Shown: one piece after another, positions 26,969 to 34,290 of the stretch
How positions within the stretch are numbered: position 1 is the stretch's first letter
Layout of the letters: each line of letters opens with the position of its first letter
Source: Bacteroidetes bacterium ADurb.Bin008
GTDB taxonomy: Bacteria > Bacteroidota > Bacteroidia > Bacteroidales > Tenuifilaceae
DNA: 64,000 nucleotides
Reading direction: 5' to 3'
Assembly: GCA_002071445.1 (NCBI GenBank)
Contig: MWFE01000013.1
Location: 62,001 to 126,000, forward strand
The notes under the pieces: model-generated
Told to the model about the DNA's origin: nothing
Seen by the model: only the letters and a program-made list of their open reading frames with translations
Database searches by the model: none
Made by a program: the position numbers and the translations under genes

Positions 26969-27394
26969 TTATTTAACTGGTTCTATGTCGAAAGTAAAAC
27001 GTTTGGAAACTCTGTTCTTAAAGCCATATAAGGCCAGGTAGTAGGGAACAAGTACCGAAAGCGAAATCAATCCCGCCATCGCCTCGTGCACTTTGCATAC
27101 CGAGAGCAGGATAAGAGAGAGAAGCACTAAAAAAAAGGGTAAAATATAACCCAGGAATAAAGCCCTGAAACCGAGGGATTGTCGTAAAATAACCTTTACA
27201 TCCTCTCCCACCCTATAATCGTGATTGGGTTTTTGAACTACCACGGTTTTCTGAGATGAACCGGACATACCGCAAACTCCCTGCGCATGACAACCAGCAC
27301 AGGCTGAGTTGCTTGTGATGCACACAATCACCTCGTCGGGTGTAATCTCTTGCACTCTTCCAATATGGTCAACCGTTTTGGCAGCTTGCGTCAT
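26969..27394 (-). CDS. rseC: RseC-like protein heading the rnf operon
   Basis: 141 residues: an N-terminal beta domain with a Cys-rich segment (CAGCHAQGVCGMSG), then two membrane helices (about 80-125). It matches the RseC/MucC family, members of which belong to the SoxR-reducing system next to rnf-type genes. The CAGCH string resembles a haem site, but here it is part of the family's four-Cys pattern and the protein lacks a signal peptide. It is the first gene of the operon, 3 bp before rnfB. A role in supporting Rnf maturation or redox sensing is inferred from the conserved linkage. Confidence 0.8.
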   Translation of the reverse strand: MTQAAKTVDHIGRVQEITPDEVIVCITSNSACAGCHAQGVCGMSGSSQKTVVVQKPNHDYRVGEDVKVILRQSLGFRALFLGYILPFFLVLLSLILLSVCKVHEAMAGLISLSVLVPYYLALYGFKNRVSKRFTFDIEPVK

Positions 27395-27421
27395 ATTCCT
27401 TAACCCTACGAAAATTGACTA

Positions 27422-27429
27422 CAAAAATA
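27422..27429 (-). promoter_or_regulatory. Bacteroidota -7 element for the rseC-rnf operon
   Basis: TATTTTTG on the minus strand, a perfect TAnnTTTG match, 28 bp before the rseC start. No clear -33 TTTG at the expected distance. Confidence 0.5.
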
Positions 27430-27621
27430 AATTTCTTTATCAATCCTTTGTGGTTAACGCCAAACAAGTTTATAATTTAGTTTCATTATAAATAAGCAGC
27501 ATGGAGGCGTGCGTTTATCTTAAAATTCTATTTTTGATTTCGTGTATTGGCAGTTCTTCATGGCATCTTTGTGTTTGACCATTTACCAAAAGAATAGCCA
27601 CGTACATTTGTAAAGTATTGC

Positions 27622-27629
27622 TAATTTTG
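27622..27629 (+). promoter_or_regulatory. Bacteroidota -7 element for the ClC gene
   Basis: TAATTTTG, a perfect TAnnTTTG match, with the ATG 21 bp downstream, giving a very short leader of about 14 nt. Confidence 0.5.
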
Positions 27630-27649
27630 AATTGGCATTTTGGAAGTAG

Positions 27650-29428
27650 ATGAAAAGTTTTCTATCCCGCATCAACAATATTCAGCTTAAAGCTCTTCAT
27701 AAGCTTGGGCCCTATAGGATTACCCTCATTTTAAGCTGTTTGGTGGGTATCCTCAGCGGATTGGCCGCTGTTATTTTTAAGAATACCATACACTATACCC
27801 GCGATGTGCTGGAAACCATTTTGGAGCAGGGAACCCTCGGTTACCTATACCTTGCACTTCCCGGCGTGGGGATAATCATCACTGTGCTTTATATCAAATA
27901 TTTCGTAAAAGATGAAATTGGACATGGCATTTCGAGGATACTCTACTCCATCTCGAGGCAGGGCAGTAAGCTGAAAAGGCACAACATGTACACCTCCATG
28001 GTTTCCAGTTCCATTACCATTGGCTTTGGGGGTTCGGTAGGTGCTGAGGCACCCATTGTATATACGGGTGCGGCCATTGGTTCGAACATCGGCCAACTCT
28101 TCCATCAGAACCGAAAGAATATCACTCTCCTGCTGGGATGTGGGGCAGCCGGAGCCATTGCCTCAATTTACAAGGCTCCCCTTGCAGGGCTTGTATTTAC
28201 TCTGGAAGTTCTTATGCTCGACCTTACCATGACTTCCATTGTTCCCCTGCTCATTGCTGCCGTATCGGCCACCACCGTCTCATATTTCCTGCTGGGCAAA
28301 GAGGTTACACTGGCATTCGATATTGTTGAGCATTTTGCGCTGTATAAAATTCCCTTTTACATAATCCTTGGCATTTTCTGCGGGTTAACCTCCTATTACT
28401 TCACCCGCACAACCATGCGGGTTGAGAGTAGATTTGCGGCAATAAAAAAACCTTACAAGAAAATACTGTGGGGCAGCCTGATTCTGGGCTTGCTCATTTT
28501 CCTTTTCCCTCCGCTATACGGCGAGGGTTTTGAAACCCTTCAGGCACTTCTTAACGCCGAACCCGCATCAATTCTTAACAACAGCCTGCTGTATCCGCTA
28601 CGCGAGAATCCCTGGATAATTGTTGCCTCATTGGGTTTTCTGCTACTCTTTAAGGTGTACGCCATGGCGGCAACCACGGGTGCCGGAGGTGTTGGAGGGA
28701 TATTTGCCCCCACGCTGTTCATGGGCGGAGTGGCCGGGTACTTCGTGTCGAAAACACTCAACCTCTCATTTAACTTTGGGCTTAATGAGGGCAACTTCAC
28801 CCTGGTGGGGATGGCCGGCATGATGGCAGGTGTTATGCACGCTCCGCTCACGGCCATCTTCTTAATTGCAGAGCTCACAGGGGGTTATGCCCTTTTCATC
28901 CCCCTAATGATAACGGCTACAATATCATACATTACCGTGATGTATTTCGAACCCCACACGATATATACAAAACGTTTGGCTGCAAGGGGAGATTTGATAA
29001 CCCACCATAAGGATAAGGCAGTATTGACCGTATTGCAACTGGGCAGCGTGATAGAGAATGATTTCGTCACTGTCCAACCCGATGATACGCTGGGAATATT
29101 GACTCAGGCAATAAGCAAATCGCGTAGGAATATTTTCCCTGTGGTAGATTCCGAAGGAATGTTCATCGGGATTGTTCAGATGGATGACATCAGGGAGCTC
29201 ATGTTCGATTCGCACATGTACAACTCCATTTACGTTCGTGAGTTGATGACTCTACCGCCCGAATTCATCTCCATTGACGAACCTATGGAAAGCGTTGTGC
29301 AGAAGTTTGAGATAACCAATGCCTGGAATTTACCTGTGTTGGAAAACGGAAAATACCTTGGATTTGTATCCAAATCCAAGGTATTTTCCGCCTACCGAGA
29401 TGTGCTTGTGCAATTCTCGGACGAGTAA
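27650..29428 (+). CDS. ClC-family chloride channel/transporter with CBS pair
   Basis: 592 residues. The ClC membrane domain (about 20-440) is followed by two CBS domains (about 460-590). Selectivity-filter segments are GSVGAEAP (usual GxEGP; its Glu is the gating glutamate), GGVGGIFAP and the late Tyr in HTIYTKRLAARG. In the proton-pathway region the sequence is APLAGLVFTLEVL. Aligned by eye to E. coli ClC-ec1 (APLAGILFIIEEM), the internal proton glutamate E203 is replaced by Val, as in channel-type ClCs, so passive conduction rather than Cl-/H+ exchange is possible. Its 3' end holds a 20-bp hairpin described separately. It is convergent with the Crp/Fnr gene, 31 bp away. Confidence 0.88.
   Translation: MKSFLSRINNIQLKALHKLGPYRITLILSCLVGILSGLAAVIFKNTIHYTRDVLETILEQGTLGYLYLALPGVGIIITVLYIKYFVKDEIGHGISRILYSISRQGSKLKRHNMYTSMVSSSITIGFGGSVGAEAPIVYTGAAIGSNIGQLFHQNRKNITLLLGCGAAGAIASIYKAPLAGLVFTLEVLMLDLTMTSIVPLLIAAVSATTVSYFLLGKEVTLAFDIVEHFALYKIPFYIILGIFCGLTSYYFTRTTMRVESRFAAIKKPYKKILWGSLILGLLIFLFPPLYGEGFETLQALLNAEPASILNNSLLYPLRENPWIIVASLGFLLLFKVYAMAATTGAGGVGGIFAPTLFMGGVAGYFVSKTLNLSFNFGLNEGNFTLVGMAGMMAGVMHAPLTAIFLIAELTGGYALFIPLMITATISYITVMYFEPHTIYTKRLAARGDLITHHKDKAVLTVLQLGSVIENDFVTVQPDDTLGILTQAISKSRRNIFPVVDSEGMFIGIVQMDDIRELMFDSHMYNSIYVRELMTLPPEFISIDEPMESVVQKFEITNAWNLPVLENGKYLGFVSKSKVFSAYRDVLVQFSDE
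29347..29390 (+). repeat. Perfect 20-bp inverted repeat inside the ClC coding sequence
   Basis: The left arm 29347-29366 (starting CGGAAAATAC, ending TTGGATTTG) is the exact reverse complement of the right arm 29371-29390, separated by TATC. It encodes GKYLGFVSKSKVFS in the second CBS domain, 38 nt before the stop codon. No T-tract follows, so it is not a standard terminator. Confidence 0.95.
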
Positions 29429-29459
29429 AACTTTTTTTAACTCTTCAAATTACTAACCA

Positions 29460-30143
29460 CTAACTATATTTGCCTAACTCATCGAGTTTAACGGGATCTA
29501 TAATTTCAATGGTTTTACCCCCGATTCGAATAATGCCCTCGGTATTGAACTCCGAAAGTGTTCGAATCACATTCTCTCTCGAGAAACCAATCATTTGAGC
29601 TATCTCATTGCGTCCGATGAGAAGCGTAAAGGTGTTATTCTTAAATACAACCGTAGAAAAATGCAGGAGCAATTTTGCCAGTCTGCCCCTTACGTTATTC
29701 AAAGCGCTACTTTTCAACTTTTCAAAAAGAGTAAAGGTGAACGTTTCGTTGCCATACTCAATGGCCTTTATGGCAACCTGTCCATTCTCTCCCATTATTT
29801 TTTTTACTAAATCCATGGGCACATACAAAAGGGTCGTGTCGGTAAGCGATACTGCCGAAAAAATGTATTTCTCGGACGAGAGCACCAACGGAAGGCCTAT
29901 GTAATGCAAAGGTGGGATAATATCAAAAATAAAATTTTTCTCCCCTTGGTCCACTTCAATCTTCAAATACCCCTCCAACAACAACACGAGGTGAGAAATA
30001 AATTCCCCCTTTTTAAAAATGGTTTCCTTCCTGCGATACTCAACAGTTGTGGTTTTCAGCAGTATTTCATCAATCTCCTGTGGCGAGAGCTGGCTGAAGA
30101 GCCAATTCTTTTGTAAAATTTGAACTTTTGCTTCGTTATTCAT
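29460..30143 (-). CDS. Crp/Fnr-family transcriptional regulator
   Basis: 227 residues. The N-terminal cyclic-nucleotide-binding-like beta roll (about 15-130) lacks the Cys cluster of oxygen-sensing FNR and has no obvious cAMP-binding Arg-Ser pair, so the effector is unknown. A dimer helix follows. The C-terminal winged helix (about 155-220) contains the recognition stretch RNEIAQMIGFSRENVIRTL. No gene next to it is an obvious regulon member. The upstream region holds a palindromic element at 30242-30287 that could be its own operator. Confidence 0.8.
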   Translation of the reverse strand: MNNEAKVQILQKNWLFSQLSPQEIDEILLKTTTVEYRRKETIFKKGEFISHLVLLLEGYLKIEVDQGEKNFIFDIIPPLHYIGLPLVLSSEKYIFSAVSLTDTTLLYVPMDLVKKIMGENGQVAIKAIEYGNETFTFTLFEKLKSSALNNVRGRLAKLLLHFSTVVFKNNTFTLLIGRNEIAQMIGFSRENVIRTLSEFNTEGIIRIGGKTIEIIDPVKLDELGKYS

Positions 30144-30462
30144 AACTCACTCTTTTTTTTAAATTATCTTATCATAAAACCTTTCTCAAACTGAAACACC
30201 GGAAAAAGTTAAATCATCAATCGGTATTGAAAATATCATTATGCATTATCGCAACTTGCGATTCTTTTTTTCGCAATTCTTAATGCACTTTTAAATCTCA
30301 CTCCACCCCATTAATAAACTTTCTTTATGGTTGTATTTGCATTTTTCTATATCTATATACGTATTAGAAAAAAAGGGTTATCGCTTATGGCTGTAATTGT
30401 GATTAATAGCACCAAATCAGGGGGTAAATGCGACGAAATAATTGACAAAAATTAAATTTAAC
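30144..30462. other. Divergent intergenic region, 319 bp
   Basis: Lies between the Crp/Fnr gene (minus) and the receiver-domain gene (plus). It is strongly AT-rich and contains the structured palindrome at 30242-30287 and poly-T runs. No ORF or tRNA was seen. Confidence 0.5.
30242..30287. repeat. Nested palindromic element in a divergent promoter region
   Basis: The outer arms TGCATTA (30242-30248) and TAATGCA (30281-30287) enclose three copies of one hexamer: TCGCAA (30249-30254), TTGCGA (30256-30261) and TCGCAA (30271-30276). The first two form ATCGCAA-C-TTGCGAT, an operator-like palindrome. The second and third can form a hairpin with a T-rich loop. Confidence 0.7.
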
Positions 30463-30885
30463 ATGCCAATTTTGCAATCTGCTTTATTTAAGAAACTCAT
30501 GAACCACCTGATCGATTTTTTTAACAAAAAATCCATTCTGATCGTTGACGACGATCACATGAGTGCACTCCTGCTAAAGGAGAATTTAAAATTTTTAAAT
30601 ACTACTCTTTTGGTGGCCTACAACACCCATGATGCCATTGAGATATTCAAATCGAATCCTGATATAGCACTGGTACTACTCGATCTAAAATTTCATACAG
30701 GCTGTGGATATGAGGTGGCCAAGCAGATGAGGGAATTGAGTCCCAAGGTAATAATCATCGCTCAAACAGCAATGGCCATCGATGAGGAGCGAATCAAACT
30801 CAAACACAGCTGCTTTGACGGTTATATTTTTAAACCAATCCTCAGCGATTTGCTCCTGAAAACCATTTCAAACCTTATACCTTAG
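30463..30885 (+). CDS. Stand-alone response-regulator receiver protein
   Basis: 140 residues from ATG 30463; a TTG 21 bp earlier is less likely. It is a single CheY-like receiver domain after about 24 leading residues: acidic pocket DDD (29-31), phospho-acceptor D74 in VLLDLKF, the Thr of IIAQTA and the Lys of IFKPI, all in normal order. No output domain follows. No histidine kinase is adjacent, so its partner is encoded elsewhere. It probably acts by protein-protein contact or in a phosphorelay. Confidence 0.85.
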   Translation: MPILQSALFKKLMNHLIDFFNKKSILIVDDDHMSALLLKENLKFLNTTLLVAYNTHDAIEIFKSNPDIALVLLDLKFHTGCGYEVAKQMRELSPKVIIIAQTAMAIDEERIKLKHSCFDGYIFKPILSDLLLKTISNLIP

Positions 30886-31151
30886 GCGCTTCCCGATGCC
30901 CGGCTCTGATGCGTTTAATCACTCCTAACGTTTATTAGTGAACTCTTTAAATTAAACGCTTAAATGCTCCTGAAAGGCCTTTTGCCTTGCTGGAACGCAT
31001 GTCATTTTAAACCGTTTATGCCAATCTTAATCTTAAACTCCGGACAAGGAATGATGATTTCTCCCGTTAATCTGCGAAATTGAATTGAATAGTATTTTAA
31101 AGGTAGCACGAAGTATGCTTTGAAATAGTTTTTTCTAACATCTTAATATCT

Positions 31152-31159
31152 TAAATTTG
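31152..31159 (+). promoter_or_regulatory. Bacteroidota -7 element for glyA
   Basis: TAAATTTG, a perfect TAnnTTTG match, 14 bp before the ATG at 31174. A start 6-8 bp downstream would leave a leader of only a few nucleotides. The preceding 30886-31151 holds nothing else recognisable. Confidence 0.45.
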
Positions 31160-31173
31160 TCAAAAAAAACATT

Positions 31174-32454
31174 ATGACAAGAGATAAAGTAGTATTCGAC
31201 CTGATAGATCAGGAAAGACAACGCCAAATGCATGGCATTGAGTTAATTGCCTCAGAAAACTTTGTTAGCCCCCAGGTGCTTGAGGCCATGGGCTCCGTTC
31301 TCACCAATAAATACGCCGAAGGATACCCCGGAGCACGCTACTATGGTGGATGCCAAATAGTTGATCAAACTGAACAGCTTGCCATAGACAGGCTGAAAGA
31401 GCTATTCAATGCTGAGTATGCCAACGTACAGCCCCACTCTGGAGCCCAGGCCAACATGGCAGTTTTCATGGCCGTTATGCAACCCGGTGATACTTTCCTG
31501 GGTTTAGACCTATCGCATGGCGGTCACCTTTCGCACGGATCACCCGTTAACATGTCGGGAATCTGGTATAACGCCGTGTCGTATGGGGTAAGACAGGATA
31601 CCGAGACCGTGGATTACGACCAAATGGAAAAATTGGCCGTTGAGCATAAACCCAAATTGATTGTGGGTGGAGCATCGGCCTATTCGCGGGAATGGGACTA
31701 TAAAAGAATGCGCCAGATAGCCGACAAGGTGGGCGCAATCCTGATGATTGACATGGCACACCCCGCAGGGCTTATAGCCGCAGGGCTGTTAGACAACCCC
31801 ACGAGGTATGCACATATAGTAACCTCAACAACCCACAAAACCCTCCGTGGTCCAAGGGGTGGCATTATCCTGATTGGGAAAGACTTCGACAATCCCTGGG
31901 GGCATAAAACGACCAAAGGCGAAATTAAAAAGATGTCGCAAATATTGAACAGCAGCGTCTTCCCGGGCGTTCAAGGGGGTCCACTGGAACATGTCATAGC
32001 ATCCAAAGCTGTAGCTTTTGGTGAGGCGCTACAACCGGAGTACAAACTTTACCAAACCCAGGTTAAGAAGAATGCAGCCGAAATGGCCAAAGTATTTATG
32101 AGCAAGGGCTACAAGGTAATCTCGGGAGGAACCGATAATCACTCCATGCTCATCGATCTGCGTACAAAATTCCCCGACATCACAGGAAAAAAAGTGGAAA
32201 ATACGCTGGTCATTGCCGATATTACCATTAATAAAAATATGGTGCCTTTCGACTCCCGCTCTCCTTTCCAAACATCGGGCATCCGTATTGGCACTCCCGC
32301 CATCACTACCAGAGGGCTTAAGGAACAACATATGCCTTTGATAGTTGACATGATTGACGAGGTAATTTCGAACATTGATGACGAAAAAGTGATTGAAGGC
32401 GTGCGCAAAAAGGTGAATAACCTTATGCACGATTTCCCGCTTTTCGCATGGTAA
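31174..32454 (+). CDS. glyA: Serine hydroxymethyltransferase
   Basis: 426 residues, the normal length. A PLP enzyme that converts serine and tetrahydrofolate to glycine and 5,10-methylene-tetrahydrofolate, the main source of one-carbon units. Seen: [12 protein letters not shown] near the start, [26 protein letters not shown], and the PLP lysine K222 in [13 protein letters not shown]. It is monocistronic, with a strong terminator just after the stop. Confidence 0.97.
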   Translation: MTRDKVVFDLIDQERQRQMHGIELIASENFVSPQVLEAMGSVLTNKYAEGYPGARYYGGCQIVDQTEQLAIDRLKELFNAEYANVQPHSGAQANMAVFMAVMQPGDTFLGLDLSHGGHLSHGSPVNMSGIWYNAVSYGVRQDTETVDYDQMEKLAVEHKPKLIVGGASAYSREWDYKRMRQIADKVGAILMIDMAHPAGLIAAGLLDNPTRYAHIVTSTTHKTLRGPRGGIILIGKDFDNPWGHKTTKGEIKKMSQILNSSVFPGVQGGPLEHVIASKAVAFGEALQPEYKLYQTQVKKNAAEMAKVFMSKGYKVISGGTDNHSMLIDLRTKFPDITGKKVENTLVIADITINKNMVPFDSRSPFQTSGIRIGTPAITTRGLKEQHMPLIVDMIDEVISNIDDEKVIEGVRKKVNNLMHDFPLFAW

Positions 32455-32472
32455 TTAAAAAAAAATCATTCT

Positions 32473-32502
32473 TACCCCGGCGCAGTCCGGGGTATTTTTT
32501 TT
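32473..32502 (+). terminator. Intrinsic terminator of glyA
   Basis: An 8-bp GC-rich stem TACCCCGG / CCGGGGTA (32473-32480 and 32487-32494) with a 6-nt loop, followed by eight T residues. A textbook rho-independent signal 19 bp past the glyA stop. Confidence 0.93.
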
Positions 32503-32556
32503 ATGGCCAACGGCAATTTTTGTTGCATTAGCGGGTTATTCCACAAATAATGTTGC

Positions 32557-32564
32557 TACCTTTG
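32557..32564 (+). promoter_or_regulatory. Bacteroidota -7 element setting the start of the next gene
   Basis: TACCTTTG, a perfect TAnnTTTG match. It lies downstream of an in-frame ATG at 32550, so that start would be upstream of the transcript. The ATG at 32592 is therefore preferred. Confidence 0.6.
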
Positions 32565-32591
32565 AAACAACTAAACTTTAACAAACCAAAC

Positions 32592-33071
32592 ATGGAACCC
32601 TTTTCAATCAATTTAAACCAAATGGAAGAGAGAGGGGGACGGTATAAACGTTACCTCCTGACCCTGGGGATTATTTTTATCGTTATTTCTGTTATCTCCT
32701 TCTTGCTGCTCCATAAAAAAGAAGGAACCAGCCTTTGGGTTTTCCTCCCCATAGTTATTTACATCCTGCTTTTCATCTACTTCGCTTACGTAGGCTACAA
32801 AACGAAAACATTTATCAATGGCGACGACCATGCCTTAGAGTACCAATTCGGCTTCTTTAAAAAGGTGCCCGAAAAAATTATATGGCAAACCCTGTCGAAA
32901 GTCAAATTAGGCCCAACATACATTACCTTTACCAAGAGAACCGGAAAGAAAAAAACCATTCAAATTGGTTGGCTGCCCTACGCCAAAGTAAAGGATATTA
33001 AATCAAAGGTGCAGGAAATCTGCAATGAGAAAGGGATAGAGGTAGCAGTTGCCGAATACACCAAAGCATAG
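32592..33071 (+). CDS. Two-helix membrane protein with C-terminal PH-like domain, unknown role
   Basis: 159 residues. About 22 polar residues precede two adjacent membrane helices (YLLTLGIIFIVISVISFLLL and LWVFLPIVIYILLFIYFAYV), then a basic beta-rich domain of about 85 residues (ALEYQFGFFKKVPEKIIWQ..., TKRTGKKKTIQIGWLPY). The layout resembles small bacterial PH-domain membrane proteins. I do not recognise a named family. Start chosen from the promoter at 32557. It is probably monocistronic. Confidence 0.65.
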   Translation: MEPFSINLNQMEERGGRYKRYLLTLGIIFIVISVISFLLLHKKEGTSLWVFLPIVIYILLFIYFAYVGYKTKTFINGDDHALEYQFGFFKKVPEKIIWQTLSKVKLGPTYITFTKRTGKKKTIQIGWLPYAKVKDIKSKVQEICNEKGIEVAVAEYTKA

Positions 33072-33249
33072 TTTTTTTCACGTTGGCTAATCAAAGCCCT
33101 GTTATTCGTATGTTACCACACATTTGAATTACAAATAAATTGATACAATTTGTCGAATACGAACATTAATTCTGTTCAAATTTTATAAAAGCACATTGAC
33201 GAATCTTGTAATGCATAAAAGACAGACCGAAAAAAACGATACAAAACTT

Positions 33250-33474
33250 ATGAAACCGACAACTAAACTTGTAATCAACATTCTGTATGCGTTAGCAGTT
33301 TGTTTTATTCTTTTGGGTATAATATTGAAGTTTTATAACTTCTCGAAGTCAGGGCTCATTATTCTGATAAGTTTTGCAGTAGGTACCCTAACGCTTATTT
33401 TCGACATCACTATTCTGAGGCGAAGGGCAACGTATTTGGAAAGTGAACTTAAGAGAAGAGAAGAAACGAAATAA
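33250..33474 (+). CDS. Small two-helix membrane protein, unknown
   Basis: 74 residues from ATG 33250; ATG 33211 would add 13 polar residues and is also possible. Two hydrophobic helices (LVINILYALAVCFILLGIIL and LIILISFAVGTLTLIFDI) are followed by a basic tail ending in RRRATYLESELKRREETK. I do not recognise it. No promoter of good quality and no terminator were seen. The flanks carry short TATTCGTA/TACGAAT sequences. Confidence 0.45.
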   Translation: MKPTTKLVINILYALAVCFILLGIILKFYNFSKSGLIILISFAVGTLTLIFDITILRRRATYLESELKRREETK

Positions 33475-33744
33475 AACGTTTAGTAACAACGGTTTGGTCA
33501 CTATCCATCGGGATGGGCTGTGGCGACTTGGCCGTTGGATACATTTGCGTACATTTTGTAAAGTCGTTGTATCGCAGACTATGTGCTGGATACTCAACCA
33601 CCTGACCCCGAGTCCCAACGCCTAGGGGCGGAGCCAAATTGCAAAACGTTAAATATATGCTCAGTGTCTGAATGTTTCCGTTTTGCCACTCCGTATTTTT
33701 TTTTCTCAAGCCAATCTTTTTATGGCACGAATAATGATTGATAG
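33475..33744. other. Intergenic stretch without recognised gene
   Basis: About 270 bp between two small genes. It includes a GC-richer patch near 33600-33635 and a run of T at about 33698-33706. No tRNA, terminator or credible ORF was found. Confidence 0.4.
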
Positions 33745-33769
33745 CTATTCGTAATCATAATACGAATAG
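33745..33769. repeat. 9-bp perfect inverted repeat just before a start codon
   Basis: CTATTCGTA (33745-33753) and TACGAATAG (33761-33769) flank a 7-nt spacer. The right arm ends one base before the ATG at 33771. It could be an operator or an mRNA hairpin that limits initiation. Related TTCGTAT/ATACGAA sequences occur about 600 bp upstream. Confidence 0.7.
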
Positions 33770-33770
33770 T

Positions 33771-34274
33771 ATGAAAAGGGTAATTATTGGCATTTTCTTC
33801 ATTATTCCTTTCGTGGCTCAATGCCAAAACGGGGTAAACAATCCCCCCGAATGGGTTAAAAACCCTCCGACGTCGAAAGAAAACATTTACGGTGTTGGGT
33901 TTGGTACCTCAACGAACCGTGATATTGCCGAGCGGAAAGCCATTATGGATGCCAACGTTAATTTGGCCGAGAAAGTCCAACCGGCAGTGATTACAATAAC
34001 CTCTCTGATCGATTCGGTGGTTAAGAACAACGTAGTGCTTATCGAAAAGGTACGCATCGTCAGAAAGAAGGTTCAGGCCACTCTGGAGAATACTAATATA
34101 AAGGAGAGGGCAGTATTTGAAGATAACGGTAGAATCTCGGTGTACGTTCTGATTGAGATGCCAATAAAGGAAATTAACCGGTCGGTGGTAAATCAGATAA
34201 CAGACGACAAGGATTTGTACAATGCCATAGCCAAAACCAAGGCCTACAAGCAATTGGCAAGGAAAGCAAAATAG
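33771..34274 (+). CDS. LPP20-like secreted or lipid-anchored protein
   Basis: 167 residues from ATG 33771, which gives a signal peptide (MKRVIIGIFFIIPFVAQC). C18 sits in a weak lipobox, so the protein may be a lipoprotein. The mature part starts PPEWVKNPPTSKENIYGVGFG, the opening of LPP20-type domains, where a small alpha/beta fold has the W-x-x-x-P then YGVG pattern. The remainder is charged and helical. Function is unknown. It is convergent with the phosphohexomutase gene, 16 bp away. Confidence 0.6.
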   Translation: MKRVIIGIFFIIPFVAQCQNGVNNPPEWVKNPPTSKENIYGVGFGTSTNRDIAERKAIMDANVNLAEKVQPAVITITSLIDSVVKNNVVLIEKVRIVRKKVQATLENTNIKERAVFEDNGRISVYVLIEMPIKEINRSVVNQITDDKDLYNAIAKTKAYKQLARKAK

Positions 34275-34290
34275 TTTGGAATATTGGATA

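Noticed and set aside
26969-27394. CAGCH in the RseC-like protein as a haem c site
   Set aside because: The protein has no signal peptide and the Cys belong to the four-Cys pattern of the RseC family. A haem c site would need export of this segment.
33475-33640. Integron attC-like or cassette boundary near the small membrane gene
   Set aside because: A GTTAAAT resembling one half of attC is present, but the matching RYYYAAC half and the paired arms could not be found.
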